Origin: JBDRZD01 sp964623395
GTDB lineage: Bacteria > Hydrothermota > Hydrothermia > Hydrothermales > Hydrothermaceae
DNA: 32,299 nucleotides
Reading direction: 5' to 3'
NCBI GenBank assembly: GCA_964623395.1
Contig: CAZUSI010000010.1
Coordinates: 1 to 32,299 of the forward strand
In this document: one piece after another, positions 1 through 9,858 of the stretch
Layout of the letters: each line of letters begins with the position of its first letter
Numbering within the stretch: position 1 is the stretch's first letter
Program-made: the position numbers and the translations under genes
The notes under the pieces: generated by a model
Databases searched by the model: none
The model's input: the letters and a program-made list of their open reading frames with translations, nothing else
What the model was told of the DNA's origin: nothing

Positions 1-79
1 TTCCTTTTGACAACCTGAAAAAATAATCCACACAACTGATATATATATATATTTTCTTCATCTTTCCCCTTTTTTAAAT

Positions 80-106
80 TTTGAAATGAAAGGGTAAGAT
101 GTAAGA
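80..106. repeat. Left arm of the 27-bp 23S processing stem
   Basis: These 27 bases are the exact reverse complement of 3818-3844. In the precursor RNA the two arms form a perfect 27-bp helix: the 8 bp of mature helix 1 (99-106 with 3818-3825) plus about 19 bp beyond the mature ends. This is the kind of double-stranded stem that RNase III cuts in other bacteria. Confidence 0.9.
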
Positions 107-1059
107 CGAACGGTCGATTAGTACGGCTCGGCTCAACCCCTTGCAGGGCTTTCACCTGCCGCCTATCAACCCGGTAGTCTTCCGGGGACCTTCAGGGGCA
201 CCTTATCTTGGGGCGCGCTTCCCGCTTAGATGCCTTCAGCGGTTATCGCTTAGGGACATGGCTACCCGGCTGTGCCCTGGGCAGGACAACCGGTACACCA
301 GAGGTCCCCCCACCCTGGTCCTCTCGTACTAAGGGCAGCACCCCTCAAGTGCCCTACGCCCACGGCGGATAGGGACCGACCTGTCTTACGACGGTCTGAA
401 CCCAGCTCACGTAGCCCTTTAATGGGCGAACAGACCAACCCTTGGGAGCTTCTTCACCCCCAGGATGGGCTGAGCCGACATCGAGGTGCCGAACCGGGCC
501 GCCGATATGAACTCTCGGGCCCGACTAGCCTGTTATCCCCGGGGTACCCTTTATCCGCTGAGCGACGGCCCTTCCACACGGGACCGCCGGATCACTAAGC
601 CCTGGTTTCCCACCTGCTCGGCCTGTCGGCCTCACAGTCAGCCCCCCTTCTGCCTTTACACTCAACAGGCGGTACCGTCCGCCTTGAGGGGAGCTTTGGG
701 CGCCTCCGTTACCTTTCAGGAGGCGACCGCCCCAGTCAGACTGGCCACCAGGCAATGTCCCTCTTTGGGATCCACCAAAGAGGTTAGGAGTCCAATATGT
801 CAAGGGTGGTATTTCACTGATGGCTCCACCCGAACTGGCGCCCGGGCTTCACAGCCTCCCACCTATTCTACACATGACATACCAGACTCCAATGCCAGGC
901 TCCAGTAAGGGTCCACAGGGTCTTTCTGTCCCGCCGCGGGTAGGTGGCATCTTCACCACCACTACAACTTCGCCGGGCCCCTCGCTGAGACAGCGCCCCA
1001 GTCGTTGCGCCATTCGTGCAGGCCACAACTTACGTGGCAAGGAATTTCGCTACCTTAGG

Positions 1060-1798
<739 letters not shown>

Positions 1799-2617
1799 AG
1801 GTTCTCCCCTTTGAAAGGGATCCCCTTAACCTTCCGGTACTGGGCAGGCTTCAGGCCCCATACATCCTCTTACGAGTTTGCGGAGCCCTGTGTTTTTGAT
1901 AAACAGTCGCCAGGGCCAATTCTCTGCGCCCCTTTTCCGCTACTTACCGCGAGGGCTTTCACGTACTCAGGGTCCCCCTTCTCCCGAAGTTACGGGGTCA
2001 AATTGCCGAGTTCCTTAGCGAGGGATCACCCGCGCGCCTGAGCACATTTATGCCCGCCCACCTGTGTCGGTTTACGGAACGGTCACTCAGGCTTCAACGC
2101 CCACGAAGTTATTTCTTGGCAGTGTGGTCCGGACCAGTTCGCCCCCATTACAGGGGCTCCCCATCACCCCTCAGGGTTGTTCCAAAAAATTGGAACGCTT
2201 CTCCGGATTTCCCTGGAGAAGCCCCCTAGAGGTTTAGACCTCCATAGCCGTAAGGAGGCTGGTCCTTCCCTCCTGCGTCACTCCCTGGGCTCCACCTGAG
2301 TGGCAGGGGAATATTAACCCCTTTCCCATCCCCTACGCCTTTCGGCCTCAGGTTAGGGACCGGCTAACCCTGGGCGGACGAACCTTCCCCAGGTACCCTT
2401 GGGCTTACGGCGAGGAGGATTTCCACCTCCTTTATCGCTACTAATGCCCGGATTCTCACTTCCCAACAGTCCAGCATCCTTTACAGGATACCTTCAACCT
2501 GTTGGGAACGCTCCCCTACCGGCTGATATAAAATCAGCCCCGCGGCTTCGGTGGCAGGCTTAAGCCCCGGTATATTTTAGGCGCAGGAGCCCTCGACCGG
2601 TGAGCTGTTACGCACTC

Positions 2618-2651
<34 letters not shown>

Positions 2652-3255
2652 GCTGTCTTAGGGCTCCCACCTCCTTTCACACTTAGCCTGCGCTTAGGGA
2701 CCTTAGCCGACGGTCTGGGTTGTTCCCCTCTCGCGAATGGAGCTTATCCCCCACCCGCTGACTCCCGGGAAGCGTGTATGGATATTCGGAGTTTGACTGG
2801 GTTCGGAAGGAATTTCTCCCCCTAGCCCAATCAGTGCTCTACCCTCCATACACTCATTCCCGAGGCTATACCTGGATATATTTCGGGGAGAACCAGCTAT
2901 CACCGGGTTCGTTTAGCTTTTCACTTCTACCCACAGGTCATCCGAGGACTTTTCAACGTCCACCGGTTCGAGCCTCCCCCCGTCTTTCGACGAGGTTCAC
3001 TCTGCCCATGGGTAGGTCACTCCGGCTTCGGGTCTACTGCCAGCGACTTATCGCCCTTTTCGGACTCGCTTTCGCTACGGCTCCCCTGCTTTGGAGCAGG
3101 TTAACCTCGCCGCTGACAGTAACTCCCGGGCTCATTAGGCAAAAGGCACGCCGTCACCCCAGAAAAGACAATCTTCCCCGAAGGGAAGATATATCTTTTC
3201 CAAGGCTCCGACTGATTGTAGGCATCTGGTTTCAGGTTCTTTTAACTCCCCTTCC

Positions 3256-3287
<32 letters not shown>

Positions 3288-3817
3288 AGTGCACTATCGG
3301 TTGCTGGGTTGTATTTAGCCTTGGAGGGTGGTCCCCCCAGATTCCCACGGGATTCCCCGTGTCCCGTGGTACTCGGGAATATAGCCCAGAGAGTCCCTTT
3401 CTTTTCACCTACAGGGCTTTCACCTTCTATGGCTCCCCTTTCCAGGAGGATTCGGTTAAGAAAGGGATTTGTAACTCTCCGGCTTTGCCGTGGCAAAGCC
3501 CGGCTATATCCCGCGACCCCACTGCTCCAACGCCCACGGGCTTTACCGGAAGCAGTGGTTTAGGCTCCTCCCCGTTCGCTCGCCGCTACTAAGGGAATCT
3601 CATTTTGATTTCTTTTCCTCTGGGTACTGAGATGTTTCACTTCCCCAGGTTTCGCTCCCTGGTTATTAAACCAGGGTGATACCCTTTTAGGGTATCGGGT
3701 TTCCCCATTCGGGCATTCCGGGATCAAAGGCTGCTTGCGCCTCCCCCGGACTTATCGCAGCTTGCCACGCCCTTCATCGCCACCCAGCACCGAGGCATCC
3801 ACCAGATGCCCTTAGCA

Positions 3818-3844
3818 TCTTACATCTTACCCTTTCATTTCAAA
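3818..3844. repeat. Right arm of the 27-bp 23S processing stem
   Basis: Exact reverse complement of 80-106 over 27 bases. It spans the inferred mature 5' end of 23S rRNA near 3825. The arm ends where the sequence becomes the AT-rich leader of the rRNA transcript. Confidence 0.9.
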
Positions 3845-3874
3845 CTTAATTGTCAAATAATTTCACAATTTTAG

Positions 3875-3894
3875 AAAAACTTTTTGAAGTTTTT
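3875..3894. repeat. Palindrome at the 23S transcription start
   Basis: An 8-bp inverted repeat, AAAAACTT/AAGTTTTT, with a 4-base loop covers the predicted start site just downstream of the 23S -10 box. In RNA it would be an A/U-rich hairpin at the 5' end of the precursor; as DNA it could be a protein-binding site. In AT-rich sequence such a repeat can also occur by chance. Confidence 0.4.
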
Positions 3895-3896
3895 AA

Positions 3897-3925
3897 ATTA
3901 TACAGGTTTTAAAATTAAATGTCAA
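3897..3925 (-). promoter_or_regulatory. Perfect-consensus sigma70 promoter of the 23S gene
   Basis: On the minus strand TTGACA (3920-3925) and TATAAT (3897-3902) are separated by exactly 17 bases, matching consensus at all twelve positions. The upstream sequence is AT-rich and could act as an UP element. The start site is expected near 3890, giving a leader of about 65 nt before the mature 23S end. A separate strong promoter fits a 23S gene not transcribed with 16S. Confidence 0.9.
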
Positions 3926-3940
3926 GTATGAATATATTAT

Positions 3941-3970
3941 TTGAAAAAATAACTTTGTTGGAAATATAAT
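3941..3970 (+). promoter_or_regulatory. Promoter of the STAS-TPR-phosphatase operon
   Basis: TTGAAA (3941-3946) and TATAAT (3965-3970) are 18 bases apart. Transcription should start about 7 bases downstream, near 3977, only two or three bases before the ATG at 3980. No Shine-Dalgarno sequence precedes that ATG, so the first mRNA is probably leaderless. The element lies back to back with the 23S promoter; the two -35 boxes are only 15 bases apart. Confidence 0.7.
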
Positions 3971-3979
3971 TAAATATCT

Positions 3980-4555
3980 ATGGAAAAGTTTAATTATGAA
4001 ATAAAAATGAGTGGAAGTTTAATTGTTGTTTTTTTAAATGGATATATTGATACAACTACAATATATAAATTTAGGGAAATTTTTGAAGAAATTGAAAAAT
4101 TCAATGCAAAAGAAATATACTTTGATTTTAGTAAAATAGATTATGTTTCAAGTTCTGGATGGGGAACACTTGTAAGTAATGGAGTAAAATTAAAGCAAAA
4201 GGGAATTAAATTTAGTGTTGGTAAAATGACGCCTAATGTAAAAAGGATATATGATTTAATGGAGTTAAAAAGATTTATTATTTATGAAGATAGGGAATTT
4301 AAGGAAATTGGAGAAGTTGAAAAAAAAGTAGAAGAAATAGAAATAAACATTAAACCTTTAATTAAAAATTTGGTTGTTGAAAATCCATTTTTAGAAGAAG
4401 AGGAAATGAGAAACATTTGCGAAAAGAATTTTAAAAGGAAAATAGAACCTTCTTTTTTTAAAAAAAACCTTATTGAAATGGGACTTGAAACAAGAGAGAA
4501 AAGGCTTGCTTTTGCTTATAAAACTTTAAAAAAAATTATAGAGGGTAAAAGATGA
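3980..4555 (+). CDS. STAS-domain protein (anti-sigma factor antagonist-like)
   Basis: A 191-residue protein. Residues 1 to about 108 form a STAS domain of the SpoIIAA/RsbV type: an N-terminal strand pair, GYIDTTT, and the loop YVSSSGWG at 55-62. Alignment to the DSSG motif places the phosphorylatable serine at Ser58, with Ser57 replacing the usual Asp. Such proteins are phosphorylated by a kinase/anti-sigma factor and reset by a PP2C phosphatase, and a SpoIIE-type phosphatase is encoded two genes downstream. The remaining roughly 80 residues are charged and helical and match no domain I recognise. The start sits immediately after a promoter without a Shine-Dalgarno sequence. It overlaps the next gene as ATGA. 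The target of the switch is not encoded here. Confidence 0.85.
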   Translation: MEKFNYEIKMSGSLIVVFLNGYIDTTTIYKFREIFEEIEKFNAKEIYFDFSKIDYVSSSGWGTLVSNGVKLKQKGIKFSVGKMTPNVKRIYDLMELKRFIIYEDREFKEIGEVEKKVEEIEINIKPLIKNLVVENPFLEEEEMRNICEKNFKRKIEPSFFKKNLIEMGLETREKRLAFAYKTLKKIIEGKR

Positions 4556-5649
4556 AATTTTTTGGTTTTTCTGATAGTTTCAAAATAGGAGATGTTGAAT
4601 ATTATGTTGAAACAGATTATTCACCTGAAAGAGAAGTGATCACAACAAAAATTCTTAAAGATGGTAATATTGTTTATTATAAGAAGCAAAAAGTTTCTAA
4701 GGAATTAAGTGAAGAAAAAATTCTTGAAATTTTAAAGGATTTTCATCTTGATACATTAAGAGAATATAAGGGATGGGGAGAAATTTCTGAAAAATTTATT
4801 AAAGGAGCACCTATTGAAATTCATGTTAAAATGGCAGAAAAACTTATGAAAATGGGACTTTTGCAAGAAGCAGAGAAACATCTTCAAAAGGCGATGGAAA
4901 TTGAAAAAGATTATTCTCCTATTTATAAAAATTATGCTATTCTTTATCTTATTAAAGGCGAATACAATAGGGCTTTCAATTATATTGCAAAAGCTCTTGA
5001 AATTTCACCAAATTATCCCGATTATTATCTTTTGATGGGTAAAATATTGATTAAACTTTCCAAGGAGAAGGAATCTTTAACTTTTATAAATGAGGCTATA
5101 AAAAGAGTCCCTTCTTATGCAGAAGCTCATTATGAAGAAGTTAAGGCTTTTTTATCTCTTATGATAAAAGGTGTGAGTATTGAAAGAGAAAAAGTGATGG
5201 CAAAATTGAAATCACTTCCAATAATGGATCCAAGGCTTAACTCTCAAGAATATAAAGAAGCCCTTTCGCATTTTGAAAAAAATGAATATAAGGAATGTCT
5301 TGCCAAACTTGAAGAAATGGAAAAAATTTTTTATTATAATTATCCTCAGGAAATAATAAGAGATTTTACTCTTCTTTCAAAAGCAGATGTTACAACTTCT
5401 TTAACACTAAAAGAATATATTCTTAGATTAGAAAGTCTACTTGAAAAAAATAAAGATTATCCTGATATTTATTTTGCTTTATCAAAATCCTATCTTCTTT
5501 TTATAAAAGAATTATTTGAAAAATCGCATTATTATCTTAAAAAATCAATTGACCTGAATCCCCATTACATGGAAGCAAAAAAGTTTCTTGAACTTCTTGA
5601 AAATGAAATAAAGGGATTTTTAATTTTTTTAAAGGCGATTGAAAGATAG
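4552..5649 (+). CDS. Tetratricopeptide-repeat protein
   Basis: A 365-residue soluble protein with no signal peptide or membrane segment. After an N-terminal stretch of about 90 residues of unknown fold, TPR helices are clear from about 95 to 205, for example the pair around AEKHLQKAMEIEKDYSPIYK and the next repeat ending in ALEISPNYPDYYLLMGK. A further degenerate set occupies about 225-355 and includes YLKKSIDLNPHYMEAKK. TPRs form protein-binding scaffolds. Its place between the STAS protein and the phosphatase, overlapping the STAS gene by 4 nt and abutting the phosphatase gene, suggests it bridges or senses partners of that switch. That role is inferred from context only. Confidence 0.8.
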   Translation: MKFFGFSDSFKIGDVEYYVETDYSPEREVITTKILKDGNIVYYKKQKVSKELSEEKILEILKDFHLDTLREYKGWGEISEKFIKGAPIEIHVKMAEKLMKMGLLQEAEKHLQKAMEIEKDYSPIYKNYAILYLIKGEYNRAFNYIAKALEISPNYPDYYLLMGKILIKLSKEKESLTFINEAIKRVPSYAEAHYEEVKAFLSLMIKGVSIEREKVMAKLKSLPIMDPRLNSQEYKEALSHFEKNEYKECLAKLEEMEKIFYYNYPQEIIRDFTLLSKADVTTSLTLKEYILRLESLLEKNKDYPDIYFALSKSYLLFIKELFEKSHYYLKKSIDLNPHYMEAKKFLELLENEIKGFLIFLKAIER

Positions 5650-7110
5650 ATGAGTTTAAGATGGAGAATATCTTTATATTCTGCTTTTCTTATTGTTATT
5701 CTATTTTTAAGTGTATTTTTAATAATAAGAGAGGAAAATGTAAAGAATTTTAAAAATCTTTTAGAAAAAGAAGCAAACTCTGCCGCAAAATCTCTTGCAG
5801 TAGGTTCTAAAGATTTTTTACTTGAGGAAAGAATTCCTGATCTTGTTAAATTATGTTATGAAATTAAGGGGAAAGAGGAAAAGGGAGAAATAGTTTATTC
5901 TTTTATTGTAGATCATAAAAATTTTATAAAAGGTTCTTTTAAAGAAGATTTTGTTGGTAAAAATATTTATGAGTTTGGTAATCTTTTAAAGGATACGAAT
6001 TTAATATATGAAAAAGAGCTTGTTTTCAATAGGGTAGCCGATATTATTTATATGGATAAAATTATAGGTAAAGCAATAGTTGGAGTTTCTTCAAAAAATT
6101 TAAATGTTTTTATTGAAAATATGCAAAAAAGAATGTTTGTTGTATTTATAATTTTTCTTTTAACGGGTTTTTTAGGCACTTTTTTAATAGGAATATACAT
6201 TGCACACCCTGTTAGTAAAATTATAAAAGCAATAGAGAAAATTGGAAGGGGTGATTTTGATATATACATTGGATTAAAAAGAAAAGACGAGATAGGTAAA
6301 ATTGCAAAAGAGATAGAAAAAATGAGCGAAGATTTAAGAACTGCTCAAAAAGAAATTCTTGAAAAGGAAAGGATGAGAAGAGATATAGAAATTGCAAAGG
6401 AAATTCAAAAGGTATTAATTCCATCAGAAGTTCCAACTATTCCTGAATATGAAATAGAATTTTTTTATAAACCAGCCTTCTTTGTATCAGGAGATTATAT
6501 TGATGTGATTAAAATTCCCTTTGATAGACTTTTTATTATTCTTGCTGATGTTTCTGGAAAAGGTGTTGGAAGTTCTCTTTTAATGGGGATGATAAAGATG
6601 AATACATTGTCAGTTGTAAAAGGTGTAACTACTCCAAAGAGTTTTTTAATTTCGCTATTTAATTCTTTGAGAGATTTAATTCCAGAAGAAATGTTTATAA
6701 CAATGGCGGTTTGTATTCTTGAAAGGGATGGAAATTTATTCTTTACAAGTGCAGGACATTTTCCTCCTATTTTATATAGAAAAAACAAAAAAATTTTTGA
6801 AAAAATTGAAATAAATAGTTTGCCTGTTGGGTTTTCTTTTTTAAGTATAACTGATTTTGCTGATTCATTAAAAGAGGAAAAAGTTGAAATAGAAAGAGGT
6901 GATATCTTTATGATTTATACAGATGGGCTTCTTGAAATTGAAAATGAATATGGAGAAAATTTTGGTGAAGAGAGAATAAAAAATATTATTTTTACCTCAG
7001 GGGATAATGTGAGAGAGATTAAAAAAAGATTGATAGAAGAAATTGAAATATTTAGAGGTGAAAGAGAAATTAAAGATGATATAAGCTTTTTAATTATAAG
7101 TAGGAAATGA
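5650..7110 (+). CDS. Membrane-bound HAMP-SpoIIE/RsbU-type serine phosphatase
   Basis: A 486-residue sensor phosphatase. A transmembrane helix at about 7-26 and another at 162-184 flank an extracytoplasmic sensor region of about 135 residues. A HAMP linker follows (about 185-236), then a short coiled coil and a PP2C/SpoIIE catalytic domain (about 255-486). Metal-binding acidic residues are visible in SGDY (Asp282), ADVSGKG (Asp300), YTDG (Asp425) and KDDISFL (476-477). SAGHFPP at 367-373 is typical of the RsbU group. It probably dephosphorylates the STAS protein at 3980-4555 in response to an envelope signal. It begins directly after the TPR gene stop and overlaps the next gene as ATGA. Confidence 0.9.
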   Translation: MSLRWRISLYSAFLIVILFLSVFLIIREENVKNFKNLLEKEANSAAKSLAVGSKDFLLEERIPDLVKLCYEIKGKEEKGEIVYSFIVDHKNFIKGSFKEDFVGKNIYEFGNLLKDTNLIYEKELVFNRVADIIYMDKIIGKAIVGVSSKNLNVFIENMQKRMFVVFIIFLLTGFLGTFLIGIYIAHPVSKIIKAIEKIGRGDFDIYIGLKRKDEIGKIAKEIEKMSEDLRTAQKEILEKERMRRDIEIAKEIQKVLIPSEVPTIPEYEIEFFYKPAFFVSGDYIDVIKIPFDRLFIILADVSGKGVGSSLLMGMIKMNTLSVVKGVTTPKSFLISLFNSLRDLIPEEMFITMAVCILERDGNLFFTSAGHFPPILYRKNKKIFEKIEINSLPVGFSFLSITDFADSLKEEKVEIERGDIFMIYTDGLLEIENEYGENFGEERIKNIIFTSGDNVREIKKRLIEEIEIFRGEREIKDDISFLIISRK

Positions 7111-8078
7111 AAATATTCATTATTTTTTTCATTTTTTTTGCAAAGGCAAAAGGAAATACTTTTTCTTCTTTCCCTTCTGATATCTTAGATTTAGAATATT
7201 CTTCTTTAATTATAAAGGACATTAAAAAAGCATCTTTTCTTTTAAGTTTTCCGTGCAGTTTGTCATCTTTTATCTTAAAACATAAAAGTTTTGGACTTAT
7301 TTTTGATGGGAAAAATTTTATAGATTTACAAATTGATAAAAAAATATTGCCCCTTTATCTTGGAGGCAAAATAGGTTATGGAAAAGGAAATTCTTTAAGA
7401 ATTGGAAATGGTTTTGTTTTTTCTTTTGTAAAATATTTTTCTATTGGAATAAATTACATATTTTCTTATTCTTTTAAAAATAAAGATTATCTTTATACAT
7501 TTCAGAGCGGAATTTTTGGAGACCTAAATATTTTAAAAACCTTTTTTGAATTTTCTTTTGAAGAAAATTTTGAAAATTTTTTTTATCATTTTGGAAATGA
7601 AATGAATTTACCTTTTTTCCCCTCTTTAAAAATTTTTTCTGGATTTATGGTAGGCAAAAAATTTTATCCATCTTTTGGTCTTAAATATACTTTATTTCCA
7701 TTTGATTTTTACATTTCCTATAATGAAAATAGACTATTTGGAGGATTATCCATAGATTATAGAGAAAAGATAAAAATAAGAAAGGTTACAGAAACAGTTG
7801 AAGTAGTAAAGGAGGTCCCTGTTTATGTAAAAGAAAAACCAAAAGAAAGTAAAAAAATTTTAAAAGTTGAAGAAAAGGAAAAGGAATTAACTGAAAAGGA
7901 TTTTGAATTGATGGAATTTCATTATAAAAAAGGAATTGAGTATTATAAAAAGGATATGCTTGAAAAAGCAATAGAGGAGTGGGAAAAGGTTTATGAGATT
8001 TACCCAGATTATAAAGATGTTAAAAAATATCTTGAAGAAACAAAGGAAAAACTTAAAAAATTAAAAGAAATTGAATGA
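7107..8078 (+). CDS. Predicted envelope protein: beta-rich N-terminal region with C-terminal TPR
   Basis: A 323-residue protein starting with a hydrophobic signal-like segment (about 1-17). Residues 20-225 are rich in aromatic and alternating hydrophobic residues, with repeated short segments ending in F or Y, as in outer-membrane beta-barrels of the FCB group. A charged Lys/Glu/Val linker (about 228-262) follows, then a TPR unit (YKKGIEYYKKDMLEKAIEEW and onward) and a lysine-rich end. A barrel with a TPR facing the periplasm could report cell-envelope state to the sensor phosphatase that precedes it. This is a hypothesis; no named family was recognised. Its stop lies 5 bases from that of the convergent sigma factor gene. 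Confidence 0.6.
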   Translation: MKIFIIFFIFFAKAKGNTFSSFPSDILDLEYSSLIIKDIKKASFLLSFPCSLSSFILKHKSFGLIFDGKNFIDLQIDKKILPLYLGGKIGYGKGNSLRIGNGFVFSFVKYFSIGINYIFSYSFKNKDYLYTFQSGIFGDLNILKTFFEFSFEENFENFFYHFGNEMNLPFFPSLKIFSGFMVGKKFYPSFGLKYTLFPFDFYISYNENRLFGGLSIDYREKIKIRKVTETVEVVKEVPVYVKEKPKESKKILKVEEKEKELTEKDFELMEFHYKKGIEYYKKDMLEKAIEEWEKVYEIYPDYKDVKKYLEETKEKLKKLKEIE

Positions 8079-8083
8079 TTGAA

Positions 8084-8926
8084 TTATTCTAAATCTATGC
8101 CTTTATATTTTGAAAGTTTTTCCTTTAACTTTAAAAGTGCCCTTTCTTTTAATTGTCTTACCCTTTCTTTGCTCAAATTCATTATCTTTCCTATTTCTTC
8201 TAAGGACCTTGGAATATCATCCTCTATTCCAAAATAAAGGGATATTATTTCTCTTTCTTTTTTATCAAGTTCATTTAGAGATTTTTTAATTCTTTCTTTT
8301 ATATATTCCTTTTTATAAAATTCTTCAGGAGAAGGTAATGCCTTCTGCTCAAGCATTTCCTCCCATGTTCTCTTTTCAGATTCAGTAAAAGGTCTATCAA
8401 GAGAAAGTTCTTTATGAAATATTTCATAAGAGGCTTCTATTTCTTTTTTTGGTAATCCCGTGATTTTTGAAAGTTCTTCTATTGTAGGCAGTTCCCCATA
8501 TTTTTGGAAGTATTCCATTTCTGCCTTTTTTATTTTTCTTATTTTTGTTTTCTGGTCAGATGGTATTCTTATTAATTGACTTCTTTCATCAAGTGCTTTC
8601 ATTATTGATTGTCTTATCCACCATATTGCATAAGAGAGGAATTTAACTCCTTTTTTAGGATCAAAATATTTTATTGCTTTCATAAGTCCTATGTTTCCTT
8701 CATTTATAAGGTCTTCAATGGGAACACCCATTCCCCTATATTTTGAAGCAATTTCAACAACAAAACGCAAGTTTGACAATATAATTTTTTCTATTGCAGT
8801 TTTATCTCCCTCTTTTGCCTTTCTAACATACTCTTTTTCCTCTTCCGGAGTTAAAAGAGGATATTTTGAGATTTCTCTAAAATATATTTCTATTGGAATA
8901 TCACTTGACTCTACTTTCCTTCCCAT
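8084..8926 (-). CDS. rpoD: Sigma70-family RNA polymerase sigma factor (RpoD/SigA-like)
   Basis: A 280-residue sigma factor with region 1.2 at about 8-40, region 2 at 45-115, region 3 at about 120-190 and region 4 at 210-275. Region 2 includes the core-binding segment around EDLINEGNIGLMKAIKYFDP and the -10 reading helix with WWIRQSI. Region 4 includes the -35 reading helix SKERVRQLKERALLKLK. It lacks region 1.1 and the long non-conserved insert of E. coli RpoD, giving the short form seen in many non-proteobacteria. Whether it is the primary factor or a group 2 relative cannot be settled here. The start overlaps the end of asd by 16 nt and has no Shine-Dalgarno sequence, so translation is probably coupled. 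It is last in the pilM operon. Confidence 0.92.
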   Translation of the reverse strand: MGRKVESSDIPIEIYFREISKYPLLTPEEEKEYVRKAKEGDKTAIEKIILSNLRFVVEIASKYRGMGVPIEDLINEGNIGLMKAIKYFDPKKGVKFLSYAIWWIRQSIMKALDERSQLIRIPSDQKTKIRKIKKAEMEYFQKYGELPTIEELSKITGLPKKEIEASYEIFHKELSLDRPFTESEKRTWEEMLEQKALPSPEEFYKKEYIKERIKKSLNELDKKEREIISLYFGIEDDIPRSLEEIGKIMNLSKERVRQLKERALLKLKEKLSKYKGIDLE

Positions 8927-9858
8927 ATTATTTTTGCAATTTGATATGCATTTGTTGCTGCCCCTTTTCTCAAATTATCAAATACCGAAAAAAAGGAAAG
9001 AATTTTTTCCTTTTTATAAACCCTTATCCTTGATATATAAATTTCATCTTTTCCTTTTACATCCTGTGGAGATATTATATCTTCTACTATTTTAATTGAA
9101 GGAAAATTTGAAAGGGATTCTATTATTTCCTTTTCATTTATTTCATTTTCAAATTTTATAAAAACGGATTGGGAATGACAATTTTCAATAGGAACCCTTA
9201 CGCATGTAGGATAAACTTTTATATCTCTTTTCATTATTTTTTTACTTTCAAGAATCATTTTCCATTCTTCAACGCTGTGATTTTCTCTTATTTCTCCTAT
9301 CTTTGGTATTAAATTGTTGAATATCTTTTTATCAAAAGGACTTTTTAAATATTTTTTACCTTTAATTTCATATTTTAGTGCTAAAATTCCATCTCTTCCT
9401 GCACCAGAAACGGATTGATATGTGGCAACCATTACATATAAGGGATTATATTTTTCAAGAGCTTTTAGAGGCACTACAAGTTGGATTGTTGAACAATTTG
9501 GATTTGAAATCAATCCCTTATTTTTTTTAATTTCTTCAGGATTAACTTCAGGAACAACAAGTGGAACATCTTCCTTTAATCTAAAAGCACTTGAATTATC
9601 TATAATTAATTTTGTTTTTTTTGAAAACAAAGGATAAATCTTTTCTGCTATTTCACTTTCAACACAGAAAAATGTATAATCAGTATCTTCTATTTCTTCA
9701 ATTTTCTTAATCCTTATTTTTTTATTTCTGAAATTTATAAATTTCCTCTTTTGGGCCGTTGCAAAAGGAACAATTTCCTTAACCCTTTTATCCCTTTCCA
9801 ATATTTTTATTAAAATTTCTCCAACAACTCCTGTTGCTCCAACAATCCCTATTTTCAT
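8911..9858 (-). CDS. asd: Aspartate-semialdehyde dehydrogenase
   Basis: A 315-residue enzyme that reduces aspartyl-4-phosphate to aspartate semialdehyde, at the branch to lysine, threonine and methionine. It shows the N-terminal NADP-binding motif GATGVVG (7-13), the catalytic cysteine in SNPNCST (Cys122), the QSVSGAGR segment (148-155) and the C-terminal ENCHSQS, whose His228 fits the active-site base. The length is typical of the shorter Asd type. ATGA overlap with sucC upstream and a 16-nt overlap with the sigma gene downstream make it an internal operon member. Confidence 0.95.
   Translation of the reverse strand: MKIGIVGATGVVGEILIKILERDKRVKEIVPFATAQKRKFINFRNKKIRIKKIEEIEDTDYTFFCVESEIAEKIYPLFSKKTKLIIDNSSAFRLKEDVPLVVPEVNPEEIKKNKGLISNPNCSTIQLVVPLKALEKYNPLYVMVATYQSVSGAGRDGILALKYEIKGKKYLKSPFDKKIFNNLIPKIGEIRENHSVEEWKMILESKKIMKRDIKVYPTCVRVPIENCHSQSVFIKFENEINEKEIIESLSNFPSIKIVEDIISPQDVKGKDEIYISRIRVYKKEKILSFFSVFDNLRKGAATNAYQIAKIIWEGK

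Noticed and set aside
7..12. TTGACA on the plus strand at the left edge
   Set aside because: No matching -10 sequence at the right distance, and the next 3.7 kb on that strand is antisense to 23S.
39..54. Alternating AT run downstream of 23S
   Set aside because: Short and without a hairpin followed by a U-run; not a convincing terminator or a notable repeat.
141..908. Open frames on the plus strand over the 3' part of 23S
   Set aside because: They are antisense to conserved rRNA, have no start signals and resemble no protein.
2160..2290. A possible second small intron in domain III of 23S
   Set aside because: The extra length folds into ordinary local hairpins (for example TTCCAA/TTGGAA and CTTCTCC/GGAGAAG) and no conserved block is interrupted, so expansion of variable helices explains it better.
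3851..3856. Second TTGACA on the minus strand in the 23S leader
   Set aside because: No -10 box lies 16-19 bases downstream, and it is inside the transcribed leader.
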